A stretch of 64,000 nt of DNA from Paenibacillus ihumii (GTDB lineage: Bacteria > Bacillota > Bacilli > Paenibacillales > Paenibacillaceae): the NCBI RefSeq assembly GCF_001403875.1, contig NZ_LN884299.1, positions 2,728,117 to 2,792,116 on the forward strand. Direction: 5' to 3'. Below the pieces are notes generated by a model. That model was not told the DNA's origin. It did not search any database and was given only the letters and a program-made list of their open reading frames with translations. Position numbers and translations under genes: made by a program. This document shows, one piece after another, positions 44,001 to 52,599 of this stretch. Numbering within the stretch: the first letter of the stretch is position 1; each line of letters opens with the position of its first letter.

Positions 44001-47000
44001 CTTACCAGCTCCAGGGAAGCTGACGCACCTGGAAAATCAAACGGGGCCGCCGCCGCGTTCTGCAGCACGAGCATGATCTGGAACAACGGATGCCTTGCTC
44101 GCGAGCGGGCCGGATTCAACACCTCGACCAGCCGCTCGAACGGCAGATCCTGATGCTCATAGGCAGCGAGATCCGCCTCCCGGACCCGGGAGATCAGCTC
44201 GGCAAAGCTCGGATTTCCCGACGTATCTGCCCGGAGCACGAGCGTGTTGATGAACATGCCCACCAGGCCGCCAAGCGCATCGTCGTTTCGCCCGGCAATC
44301 GGGCTGCCGATCGGAATGTCATTCCCCGCCCCAAGCCGGGTTAGCAGAGCTGCCAGCGCGGCATGCAGCACCATGAACAAGCTGGCCTTATGCTCCTTCG
44401 CCACCTGCAGCAGCCGGGCATGCAGTTCCTCGCCGAGCTCGAAGGGAATGACTCCTCCGGCATAGCTGGAAGCGGCTGGCCGCGGCCGGTCTGTCGGCAG
44501 CTCCAGCTGGTCGGGCAGCTGATGCAGCGCATGCTTCCAGAACTCCAGCTGGCGGGCATAGAGGCTGCCTGCGTCGCTTTCTACGCCGAGCAGCTGCTCC
44601 TGCCACAGCACGTAATCGGCGTACTGCACGGGCAGCGGCAGCCAGGACGGCCCTTCCCCCCGGCAGCGGGCCGCATAGGCGGCGGACAAGTCGCGGCCCA
44701 GCGGCGTCAGCGACCAGCCGTCCCCGGCAATATGATGCAGCAGCAATAGCAGCGCATACTGCTCTCGCCCAAGAACGAATAACTCCACGCGAAATGGAGT
44801 CTCCGCGCATAAATCAAAGCTGTAGCTTACGCTCTCCGCGAGCTTTGCCTTCAGCCCCCCCTCTGTGGTCTTGGTGACGATCAGCTGCGGCCTCGCCTGC
44901 TTCGTGTCCAGAATCCGCTGCTCCGGTACGCCGAGCACATCGGGAAAGACCGTCCGCAAGGCTTCATGCCTCTCTACGATATCCCCAACCGCAAGCTCCA
45001 GAGCCTCCACGTTCAGCGGACCGGAAATCCGAGCTACCCAAGGCATGTTATAAGTGGGGGTCGGCCCCTCCATCCGGTACAGAAACCACAAGCGCCGCTG
45101 GGCAAATGAAAGCGGAAGCTGCTCTGGGCGTTCCCCCGCGCGAACGGGCGACCTTGTATGCTTCGCCCGGTCCAAATGCTGGATCAACCCGGCTGCGGTC
45201 GGTGATTCGAATAAATGGCGGATGCCGATTTCCGCGCCGAAGACGTCGCGAATCCGGGCGGTCAGCCGGCCCGCAAGCAGCGAGTGGCCTCCCATTTCAA
45301 AAAAGTCATCGTCAATGCCGACGCGGGCCCGCCCCAATACCTCGGCGAACAATTGGCACAGCAGCTCCTCCTGCGGCGAGCGCGGCTCGCGTCCGCCCGC
45401 ATGAATCAGGCCGGCCGGCGCCGGCAGAGCCTTATGATCTATTTTCCGGTTCGGCGTCAGCGGCATTTCATCCAGCTCCACAAACGCCGCCGGAACCATG
45501 TACTCTGGCAAGTGCTCCGCTGCATAACGGCGCAGCTCGGCGGGATCGATGGGACCGGCAGCGGCGGCAGGCACGAAATATGCGGCCAGCCGCTTATCGC
45601 CGGGCCGATCCTCGCGCGCCATGACCGTGACCTGCTCGATGGCCGGATGCCGGAAGAGGACGGACGTAATTTCGCCGAGCTCGATGCGGAAGCCGCGGAT
45701 TTTGATCTGGTGATCGGCCCGGCCGATATAATCCAGCGAGCCGTCCGCAAGCCAGCGCACAAGGTCGCCGGTGCGGTACATCCGCGAGCCCGGCTCTCCG
45801 TACGGATTGGCCACGAAGCGCTCCGCCGTCATGCCCGGCCTGCCCAAATAGCCGCGGGCCAGCCCGGCTCCGGCGATATACAGCTCGCCTGGGACGCCGG
45901 GGGGAACAGGCTGCAGCGCCTCGTCCAGCACATAGAGCTGCGTAGCCTGCACGGGCCTGCCTATCGCGGGCTTGGCCTCCTCATCCCCCAGCCTGGCGGC
46001 GGTGGAATAGATCGTCGTTTCCGTCGGACCGTACTGGTTGTTCACCTGACAGCCCAGCGCCTGCAGGCCAAGCTTCAGCCCCGCCGGAAGCGCCTCGCCT
46101 CCCGCAATGACCGATAAGCCTGCAAAAGGCTCGGGCCGGATGGACACCAGCTCCTGGAATAAAGTCGGCGTAGCCTGCAGCAGGGTGACCTTCTGCTCGC
46201 GAATCCGCCTGGCAAGGGCGGAGGCGTCCAGAATCGTCTCCTTCAAGGCGATATCCATGCAAGCCCCCGTCGTCAGCGGCAGGTACACCTCCAGAACAGA
46301 TATGTCAAAAGCAATCGTCGTCACGGACAGCATCCGGTCCTCTCCGCCTAGCGGGAACCGCTCCCGCATATCCGTGATCAGGTTGACCAAGCTGCCATAG
46401 GTGACCACAACCCCTTTGGGCTGGCCTGTTGAACCCGAAGTATACAGAATATAGGCTGGATGAAGCGGCGACAAGGAATCTGTACGCTCGGCAGCCTGCG
46501 GATTCTGAATGGAATACTCCCGCAATTTGTCCTTCATGCCTGGAGCATCAAGGATTAGGCGGGGCGCCTCGCGGTAACCGGACAGGCACGCTTCGCTGGC
46601 CTGGTCAGCCAGGATGCAGCATGGCCGGGCATTGCCAAGCATATAGGCGATGCGATCCTCCGGATAATCCGGATCCAGCGGCAGATAGGCCGCTCCGGCC
46701 TTGTGCACCGCCAGAATGGCTGCGGCGATCAGCGGGGAACGGGACAGGGCCAAGGCCACGATGCTTTCGGGGCCGGCTCCCTGCTCCATCAGGAGACGGG
46801 CGAGCTGATTCGCTTGTTCGTTCAAGGCGGCATAGCTGAGCGAGGACTCCCCGCAGACGACCGCAGTCGCCTCAGGTCTGGCGGCGGCCTGCTGCTCGAA
46901 CAGTTCCGCCGGGCTCGGATCTGCACTGCAGGTTCCCCGTGCTGTTTGGTTCCAGCCCTCAAGCACCAGACGGCGCTCCTCGGGCGGCAGCCATTCGATA

Positions 47001-48298
47001 TCCATTACCGGCTGCCCCCGCTCCGCAGCCGCAAATTGCTCCAGCAGCCGGACAAATCGGTGATGATGCCGCTCCAGCTCCTCCGGGGCATATATGTCCG
47101 GGTTCGCATCGAAATCGATCCGCAGGCTGCCATCCGCCGATCTGGGGCGGGCATGCACGATCAGATCATCCACCGGCCCCGCCGACAGATTATGAAGCGT
47201 TCCGGGCACCCCGTCGAAGCTCAGCGTCTCATCCAACGGCATGATGTTCAGAATCGGGCCGAACAGCCGCTGATGATCGCCCAGCAGCCGGAGCTCGCGC
47301 CGAAGCTCCTGCTGCCGGAATTTCTGGTGCTGCCTGGCCGCCCTTAGCTCCTGTGATACCTGCGACACCACTTCCAGCAGACTCATGTCTTTGCGGACTG
47401 TCAGGCGCAGCGGAACCAGATTCATGACCATGCCCGGCACCCGCAGGGAGGCGGAGCCCAGCCGGCACATCATCGGCATTCCGAGAATGACATCCTCGGC
47501 TCCGGAAGCCCGGTGCATGTATACAGCCATCGCTGCAATCATGAACTCGGGCCAGCTCGCTCCCGCCGACTCGGCTGCTGCCCGCAGCGTATTCAAGCTG
47601 CTGGGGGCAAGCTCGCCCGACTGGCGCAGGAAACGGCTGGCCGTTCGCTGCACCCTGTCGCCTAACCCGGCCGCATCAGGCTGATCGGTAAAGCGCGACA
47701 GCCAGAACCTGCGGTCCTGCTCCTCCTTCCCGGATGCGCGGTATTCGGCCTCCTCCCGCAGCACCTCCTGCCAGGAGCCGAAGCCCCGCCCGATGGCTTC
47801 ACCACGGGACAGCGCCGTATAAATTTGAGCTACCCTCCGTGAGAGCAGCGAGAAGCCAAAGCCATCAATGGCGATATGGTGGATTCTCTGATACCAGAAG
47901 AAGCAGTCCGGGGCAATTCGCAGCACGGCCTGACGAAATAGCGAACCCTGCCTTAAATCGGTTGGTTCGTTGAGATCCCGGTTCATCCAGGCTTCTGCCG
48001 ACGCCCGCGGATGCTCCTCCCCGCTAACGTCCATATAATGCAGGCTCCAAGCATCGCGAGCCTCCATGATCTTTTGCCAAGGACCGTCCTGGTCCTCTCC
48101 AAAGCGCAGATGCAGAGCCTCCGCCTCCGCGACCGCCTGCCTCAAGGCCTGCTCCAAAATTTCAATCCGGAGTGATCCGCGGATTTCAATGTATTCTGCC
48201 GTATTATAGATGGGATTCTCGGGGTCAAGCTGCTGCGCGAACCATATTCCTGATTGCGCCCCCGTCAAGGGATAACGAACCTCCGTTTGCACAGGCAT
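41024..48298 (-). CDS. dhbF: dimodular siderophore NRPS, DhbF-type
   Basis: This synthetase of about 2,424 residues has order C-A-T-C-A-T-TE. C1 has HHIAIDG (140-146) and C2 HHIAGDG (near 1185). The carrier serines are in GGHSLL near 1005 and 2110, and the thioesterase Ser is in GWSFGG near 2239, with His in RHKDL. The N-terminus matches B. subtilis DhbF. It condenses 2,3-dihydroxybenzoyl from DhbB with an amino acid and threonine, then the TE should trimerise and cyclise the product. By eye, domain A2 reads DFWNIGMVHK, the threonine code. A1 reads DILQIGQIYK, which differs from the DhbF glycine code DILQLGLIWK at three positions. The dhbB stop lies two bases before its ATG. Confidence 0.96.
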   Translation of the reverse strand: MPVQTEVRYPLTGAQSGIWFAQQLDPENPIYNTAEYIEIRGSLRIEILEQALRQAVAEAEALHLRFGEDQDGPWQKIMEARDAWSLHYMDVSGEEHPRASAEAWMNRDLNEPTDLRQGSLFRQAVLRIAPDCFFWYQRIHHIAIDGFGFSLLSRRVAQIYTALSRGEAIGRGFGSWQEVLREEAEYRASGKEEQDRRFWLSRFTDQPDAAGLGDRVQRTASRFLRQSGELAPSSLNTLRAAAESAGASWPEFMIAAMAVYMHRASGAEDVILGMPMMCRLGSASLRVPGMVMNLVPLRLTVRKDMSLLEVVSQVSQELRAARQHQKFRQQELRRELRLLGDHQRLFGPILNIMPLDETLSFDGVPGTLHNLSAGPVDDLIVHARPRSADGSLRIDFDANPDIYAPEELERHHHRFVRLLEQFAAAERGQPVMDIEWLPPEERRLVLEGWNQTARGTCSADPSPAELFEQQAAARPEATAVVCGESSLSYAALNEQANQLARLLMEQGAGPESIVALALSRSPLIAAAILAVHKAGAAYLPLDPDYPEDRIAYMLGNARPCCILADQASEACLSGYREAPRLILDAPGMKDKLREYSIQNPQAAERTDSLSPLHPAYILYTSGSTGQPKGVVVTYGSLVNLITDMRERFPLGGEDRMLSVTTIAFDISVLEVYLPLTTGACMDIALKETILDASALARRIREQKVTLLQATPTLFQELVSIRPEPFAGLSVIAGGEALPAGLKLGLQALGCQVNNQYGPTETTIYSTAARLGDEEAKPAIGRPVQATQLYVLDEALQPVPPGVPGELYIAGAGLARGYLGRPGMTAERFVANPYGEPGSRMYRTGDLVRWLADGSLDYIGRADHQIKIRGFRIELGEITSVLFRHPAIEQVTVMAREDRPGDKRLAAYFVPAAAAGPIDPAELRRYAAEHLPEYMVPAAFVELDEMPLTPNRKIDHKALPAPAGLIHAGGREPRSPQEELLCQLFAEVLGRARVGIDDDFFEMGGHSLLAGRLTARIRDVFGAEIGIRHLFESPTAAGLIQHLDRAKHTRSPVRAGERPEQLPLSFAQRRLWFLYRMEGPTPTYNMPWVARISGPLNVEALELAVGDIVERHEALRTVFPDVLGVPEQRILDTKQARPQLIVTKTTEGGLKAKLAESVSYSFDLCAETPFRVELFVLGREQYALLLLLHHIAGDGWSLTPLGRDLSAAYAARCRGEGPSWLPLPVQYADYVLWQEQLLGVESDAGSLYARQLEFWKHALHQLPDQLELPTDRPRPAASSYAGGVIPFELGEELHARLLQVAKEHKASLFMVLHAALAALLTRLGAGNDIPIGSPIAGRNDDALGGLVGMFINTLVLRADTSGNPSFAELISRVREADLAAYEHQDLPFERLVEVLNPARSRARHPLFQIMLVLQNAAAAPFDFPGASASLELVSSGTAKFDLTVELNERRGADGGPCGLSGLLEYSKDLYEPHTAEALAYRYVQMLEALAQEPGQPIGRVDILTPEEREAFLMEAAWTSDVTSGAGSAAGQGAIQTPELDPACGTMADTNGASLFARFEAQAAKRPDAPAVVCGGEALSYGQLNRAANRLAHLLIAGGVSAGQMVALALPRSLELVVGLLAVLKAGAAYLPLDPDYPADRLEWMVEDAKPVYMITSAQAAAQLPGTLRIPQIVLGDPATEEQLRGSSELDLREEERKGCITPLSPAYMIYTSGSTGKPKGVVIPHRNVTRLFAATDAWFSFNAKDVWTLFHSYAFDFSVWELWGALLYGGRLVVVPHEISRSPAQFLQLLAEERVTVLNQTPSAFYAFMQADREHAELGQALALRYVIFGGEALELSRLKDWYDRHPDDAPKLINMYGITETTVHVSYLELDRDSASQGGSSLIGRPIPDLRVYVLDSSLQPVPPGVIGEMYVAGAGLAQGYWGRPDLTAERFVADPYGPPGSRMYRTGDLAKWLPKGGLDYLGRGDQQVKIRGFRIELGEIEAALAGYPGVEQAAVIAREDQPGDKRLAAYIVPGPGAGIAPADLRRYAASILPEYMVPSAIIQLDSLPLTPNGKLDREALPAPEYTLTPEGRGPRTPQEELLCDLFAEVLGLPRVSIDDGFFELGGHSLLAVRLMSRIRETMGRELGIGLLFEAPTVAGLAEKLYSDQGQSALQVLLPLRAEGREIPLFCVHPAGGLSWCYAGLMKHLGMDYPIYGLQARGIAETDQYPGTLEEMTTDYIAQIRTVQPQGPYRLLGWSFGGNVAQAMAVQLQREGEEVAFLAMLDAFPSHYLPLRGEASEDEALIALLALGGYDPDSIKDGPLDIARAIGILRSDGSALASLDEDIILNLKSTYENSVRLLSAFVPEKYEGDLLFFHSTIIPDWFDPIEPEMWAPYIGGRIERHDIACRHKDLCQPGPLAEIGRVLLAKLQAGQEPQERDADR

Positions 48299-48300
48299 GC

Positions 48301-49278
48301 TTAGACCCCCTTCTCCAGCGGATAATAGTCCACATTGGGAATGGAGGGACTTAGGCGTGCAGACAGGAGCTGCCACCAATCTCCCAGCGTCGGGCGTTCG
48401 GCCAGATCTGCGAAGGCTACCTCGCTTCCATCGCGGCTAAATCGTTCGGCCAGACTCATAATGCGGATCGAATCCAGCCCCCACAGCTCGACCAGATCGT
48501 CCTGCCGCCCGATCTCCTCGGCCGCCTCCTGCAGCAGATCGGCGACCAGCTGCCGCAGCTGCTCATAAGTCAAGGGGCTCGAAGCAAGCGCAACATCCGG
48601 TTGACCCGTGGATGCATCTCCCGACTGGACCGCTGATTCTGCCCCGCCTATATCGGCCAGCAGCCTCTGCGTCGTCAGCGTGACCGCGCACCGCTCCGCG
48701 GCATAGGTCAAGGCGAGCTTATGCTTCTCAAATGAGAAGTCCGCGACCGCATCGGCCACCAAGAATGGCTGGATGTCCTGCATGAACGCTTCGCAGGAGG
48801 TCAGAAGACAGCCGATATGGGCATAAATGCCGCAAATGATCAGCTGATCCCTTCCCTGCTCTCTCATCCGCTGCAGCAGATCCGTTTTTTGAAACGCGCT
48901 GTACCGCCACTTTGTCATCAGGATATCCTGATCTCCCGGGGCGACTTCCGCAGCAATTTGCGCCTCATACGGATCCGTACCGATTCCCGGACCCCAGAAA
49001 TCCTGCAAAAGCCCGCGATCCTCCGGACGCTGGCCTCCGGGCTGCGCCGAATAAACAACGGGAATGCCGAGCTTGGCACATTCGGTCCGCAGCCGGGAAA
49101 TGTTGGAGAAGAGCTCAACGACTGGAGACTCGGCGATGTTGTAAGCTTTAAGAAAATAATTTTGCATATCGTGGATAAGCAGTACCGCCCGCTGCGGATC
49201 AGGCCGCCATGCGACCTTGTTTGCGGGAAGCTCCCCCTCGGCTGGCATGGTATACGGAGAAATTGCTGGAATACCCAT
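48301..49278 (-). CDS. dhbB: isochorismatase with aryl carrier domain
   Basis: In this 325-residue bifunctional protein, residues about 1-205 form the isochorismatase, which hydrolyses the enol-pyruvyl ether of isochorismate (VLLIHDMQNYF with catalytic Asp, Lys in LMTKWRYSAF, GIYAHIGCL). Residues about 240-310 form the aryl carrier domain with phosphopantetheine Ser270 in LWGLDSIRIM. It provides 2,3-dihydro-2,3-dihydroxybenzoate and later carries the activated aryl group to DhbF. An Ala/Ser/Gly-rich linker joins the domains. AAGGAAG precedes the ATG. Confidence 0.96.
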   Translation of the reverse strand: MGIPAISPYTMPAEGELPANKVAWRPDPQRAVLLIHDMQNYFLKAYNIAESPVVELFSNISRLRTECAKLGIPVVYSAQPGGQRPEDRGLLQDFWGPGIGTDPYEAQIAAEVAPGDQDILMTKWRYSAFQKTDLLQRMREQGRDQLIICGIYAHIGCLLTSCEAFMQDIQPFLVADAVADFSFEKHKLALTYAAERCAVTLTTQRLLADIGGAESAVQSGDASTGQPDVALASSPLTYEQLRQLVADLLQEAAEEIGRQDDLVELWGLDSIRIMSLAERFSRDGSEVAFADLAERPTLGDWWQLLSARLSPSIPNVDYYPLEKGV

Positions 49279-49362
49279 ATAGATCTTCCTTTCAACGGTA
49301 ATTGGTTGAATGACCGAAACGACGTTGATCCAATAGAACGTTCATCCCCCAAAAGGGGCCGT

Positions 49363-51252
49363 TCAACGGCGCAGCTTCTCTTCAATCAGCTCGCGCAGCG
49401 CTTTTTTGCTGACCTTGCCGACCTTGGTCTTAGGGAACGAATCGATGAATTCAATGCGGTCGGGAATTTTATAAGCAGCAAGTCCCCGCTCACGCAGGAA
49501 GCCTTTAATCTGCACGCTGGACAACATTTTATTTGCAGCTGGCTGCGGGATTACGAAAGCGCAGATGCGTTCGCCCAAGTACTCATCCGGCATGGCCACC
49601 ACTGCAGCATCATGCACTCCCGGATGCGCGAGGAGATGATTCTCGATTTCCTCAGCAGCGACCTTCTCGCCTCCGCGGTTGATCTGATCCTTGTCTCGTC
49701 CTTCTACAATGAGGTAACCGGCCGTATTGACCCGGACCAGGTCGCCCGTGCGGTAGAACCCGTCGCTTGTAAAAGCCTTCGCATTATGCTCCTCGGCCTT
49801 GTAATATCCGCGAATCGTGTACGGTCCGCGGGTAAGCAGATGGCCGACCTCGCCAGGCGGGACCTCGTTATCCTCATCATCGACGATCCGGATCTCATCC
49901 CAGGGCGACATCGGCCTGCCCTGGGTATGCACGACGACCTCATCCGGGTCGTCGAGCCTCGTATAGTTGACGAGGCCCTCTGCCATCCCGAACACCTGCT
50001 GCAGCTGGCAGCCGAGGGTCGGTTTCACACGCGCGGCCGCCTCGGCGCTGAACTTCGCGCCGCCGACCTGAAGCACCTGCAGATGAGGGAATTCGGGACG
50101 CAGCCTGTCGGCCGCATCAAGCCATACCATAGCAAGCGGCGGCACCAGCGCGGTAATCGTAACCCGCTCCCGGATCAGCAAAGGGAAGGCCTCGTCGGGG
50201 CTTGACCCCCGGGCAAGTACGACCCGGCCGCCGGCATATAGCGTCCCGAGCACGCCGGGCGAGCTGAGCGGATAATTATGCGCTGCAGGCAGTACGGCGA
50301 GATAGACGCTGTGTTCGTTAAGTCCGCAAATTTCCGCGCTTAGGCGAAGGGAATAAATATAATCGTCATGCGTGCGGGGAATCAGCTTCGGCAGCCCTGT
50401 CGTGCCGCCTGATAGCTGGAGAAAAGCGACGTCCTCCGGACTCGGCCCAGCCAGCCTGCTGTCCGGCTTCTCATATTCCGCATGTCTTGCCTGGGAGGCT
50501 TCGGCATCATGGCCTGCTGCGAGCGGACTGCCCCTGTCTATTTCGGGCGGACTTCCGCAGTCTGTTTCGAGCCTTCTCCCACTGCCTATGCCGATTTTGC
50601 TGGTACTCGCTTCAGGCTTACTGTTACTGTCTATATCGAATTTATTAGCACTGCCTGCTTGAAGCTTCCTATCAGTGACCCTATCGAATTTGCTGTCACT
50701 ATCTGCCTCAGGCTTTCTGCCTCCGTATATCTGGGGCTCCTTATATAAATCCGCCAACGCCACGAACTCCTCGGGGTCACCGGCGACCAGAACATGACGC
50801 AGCGCAGGAACCTCCCGGATGATCTCTCTCGCCAGCTCGCGATAGTCGAATGCCCCATCCTTGTCAGTTATAATGTAAGCTTTCGCCTCTGAAAACTCGG
50901 AAATATACGAAATCTCATGCCTCCGATGCAGAGGTAAGGCGAATACAGGCAGCGCGCCAATCCGAAATAACGCGAAAATCACTTCAAAAAATTCCAGCAT
51001 GTTCGGCAGCTGAACGACGACCCGATCCCGGGATTCGATCCCGATGCTACGCAGTCCTTCCACAAGACAGTCTGTACGGGCGTCCAGCTCTGCGTAGCTG
51101 ATGCGCTGCTCGCCGCTGACGATGGCAATCCGCTCGCCATGGGCCCTTGCCCGCTCCCGCAGCATCTCGCCAAACGTTTCTCCGCGCCAGCAGCCCTCTC
51201 TGCGATATCGCTTTGCGAACTCTTCAGGCCACACCGGACATCCAGCTAGCAT
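49363..51252 (-). CDS. dhbE: 2,3-dihydroxybenzoate-AMP ligase with inserted linker
   Basis: This roughly 629-residue stand-alone adenylating enzyme activates 2,3-dihydroxybenzoate and loads it on the DhbB carrier domain. Core motifs are intact: LQLSGGTTGLPKLIPRTHDD (A3), QQVFGMAEGLVNYT (A5), YRTGDLV (A7) and KVGKVSKKAL (A10, catalytic Lys). It is about 90 residues longer than B. subtilis DhbE (539) because of an insertion just before A3, at residues about 175-265, built of degenerate 15/16-residue Ser/Asp/Lys-rich repeats. The ATG at 51252 shares bases with the dhbC stop (TGATG) and follows GAGGAGGG at six bases. Confidence 0.96.
   Translation of the reverse strand: MLAGCPVWPEEFAKRYRREGCWRGETFGEMLRERARAHGERIAIVSGEQRISYAELDARTDCLVEGLRSIGIESRDRVVVQLPNMLEFFEVIFALFRIGALPVFALPLHRRHEISYISEFSEAKAYIITDKDGAFDYRELAREIIREVPALRHVLVAGDPEEFVALADLYKEPQIYGGRKPEADSDSKFDRVTDRKLQAGSANKFDIDSNSKPEASTSKIGIGSGRRLETDCGSPPEIDRGSPLAAGHDAEASQARHAEYEKPDSRLAGPSPEDVAFLQLSGGTTGLPKLIPRTHDDYIYSLRLSAEICGLNEHSVYLAVLPAAHNYPLSSPGVLGTLYAGGRVVLARGSSPDEAFPLLIRERVTITALVPPLAMVWLDAADRLRPEFPHLQVLQVGGAKFSAEAAARVKPTLGCQLQQVFGMAEGLVNYTRLDDPDEVVVHTQGRPMSPWDEIRIVDDEDNEVPPGEVGHLLTRGPYTIRGYYKAEEHNAKAFTSDGFYRTGDLVRVNTAGYLIVEGRDKDQINRGGEKVAAEEIENHLLAHPGVHDAAVVAMPDEYLGERICAFVIPQPAANKMLSSVQIKGFLRERGLAAYKIPDRIEFIDSFPKTKVGKVSKKALRELIEEKLRR
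50463..50726 (-). repeat. repeat-built insertion inside dhbE
   Basis: This in-frame segment encodes four degenerate units of about 15-16 residues, with recurring S.KFD, K..A, S.SK and GRRLE/GSPLA elements. It is rich in Ser, Asp, Gly and Lys, and probably unstructured. B. subtilis DhbE has only a short loop at this place. The DNA shows matching imperfect repeats of about 45-48 bases, so the insertion likely arose by tandem duplication and drift. Confidence 0.8.
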
Positions 51253-52586
51253 CACAATCCCTCCTCTGCGCTGACCCCGGCGGCTAACTGCGGATCATTG
51301 AGCCCCATGGCCAATAGCAGGGTACGGAACTTTGCCGCCGTCTCGGCCAGCTCGGCCTCCGCGCTTGAATCCGCGACGATGCCCGCGCCGGCGTAAAGAC
51401 GCAGGCTTCTATCCTCCACCTCCGCACAGCGGATCGTCACGATCCATTCGCCGTCTCCCTTGGCATCGCACCAGCCGACCGTGCCGGTAAAAAAGCCTCG
51501 CTCAAATGGCTCTGCTTCAAGGATCGTTTCCCGGGCCAGCCCGGTAGGCGTTCCGCATATCGCCGGCGTCGGATGCAGGGATAGCGCCAGGTCAAGCACG
51601 GTGACCTCTCGGTCGGCCAGCTCTCCGTAAATGTCCGTCGACAGATGCCACATCGTCTCGGTCTGCACCAGCGACGGTCCCACAGGAACTTCCAAGCTCC
51701 TGCAAAAGGGGTGGAGCGCAGCTTCGACCGCCTCGACGACGAGCTTATGCTCGAACCGATCCTTCGCCGAGACAAGCAGCGCGGCTGCCCTGCGTTCATC
51801 CTCGGCAGGATCATCACTGCGCGGCGCGGAGCCTGCCAGCGGGTTCGCCCGGATGCTCAGACCGGTCTTGGTAATGAGCAGCTCCGGGCTGGCTCCGATC
51901 AGCGTCCGCACTCCGGCTGACTTCGATCCGGCGCTGCCTCCGGCCTTCCGGGCCAAGCCGCCTTCCCCGCCGCCCAAATTAACCGCAAAGGTATAGCCTT
52001 GCGGATTGTGACGGGCCAGATTGCGAAGCAGCCGGGACAGATCGATCGGCTCGGCGGAGGTCAGCTGCAGCGTCCTCGACAGCACGACCTTCTGCAGCAG
52101 GCCCTGATTCATCCGGCGAACCGCCTCCTTCACGCTCTGCTTGTAGTACTCGGGTGCTGGGTGCATGCTCACTTCGTATCCCGGTCCGGGGACAGTTTGC
52201 TCCCTCGCCCGGCTGCCCCTGCCGGCTTCACCGCCCCTGGCTGCCTCTCCTCCATCCTCGCCGCTAAAGCTTAAAGGTCCTGCCCAATGCGCAGACAACG
52301 GCACGACGAGCTCGGCCGGCTTCGTTAAATCGAACGGTATCGCACCGACGACAATCGATTCTCCGCCGGTGCGCCCAGCAGCGGCCAGCAGCTCATTGAC
52401 ACGCTGCGAGAGAGCCTGCGGGGAACCCTCCCCCGGCTGCATCCACAATCTCGCCCACTCGCCTTTAGCAAGCAGGGTACGTCTGGGTGAGGATAAAAAG
52501 AAACACACTCCCGGTTCGTACTCGCCGAGAAGTTGTGCCGCCGCGTCTGCATATACAGCTCCATGGTTCACCATTTCCTTCAACAT
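51252..52586 (-). CDS. dhbC: isochorismate synthase
   Basis: This protein of about 444 residues converts chorismate to isochorismate, the first committed step. Typical blocks are FFLSSPRRTLLA near the start, KVVLSRTLQL, IRANPLAGSAPRS, HLSTDIYGEL, LHPTPAICGTP and ERGFFTGTVGW. It is about 45 residues longer than B. subtilis DhbC (398) because of two Gly/Ala/Arg-rich insertions, one near residues 120-150 and one near 220-240. The start is uncertain: the ATG at 52586 lies right next to AAAGGGG, and an ATG four codons later (52574) is the alternative. It begins 13 bases after dhbA and abuts dhbE. Confidence 0.94.
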   Translation of the reverse strand: MLKEMVNHGAVYADAAAQLLGEYEPGVCFFLSSPRRTLLAKGEWARLWMQPGEGSPQALSQRVNELLAAAGRTGGESIVVGAIPFDLTKPAELVVPLSAHWAGPLSFSGEDGGEAARGGEAGRGSRAREQTVPGPGYEVSMHPAPEYYKQSVKEAVRRMNQGLLQKVVLSRTLQLTSAEPIDLSRLLRNLARHNPQGYTFAVNLGGGEGGLARKAGGSAGSKSAGVRTLIGASPELLITKTGLSIRANPLAGSAPRSDDPAEDERRAAALLVSAKDRFEHKLVVEAVEAALHPFCRSLEVPVGPSLVQTETMWHLSTDIYGELADREVTVLDLALSLHPTPAICGTPTGLARETILEAEPFERGFFTGTVGWCDAKGDGEWIVTIRCAEVEDRSLRLYAGAGIVADSSAEAELAETAAKFRTLLLAMGLNDPQLAAGVSAEEGL

Positions 52587-52599
52587 CCCCTTTCCGTGG

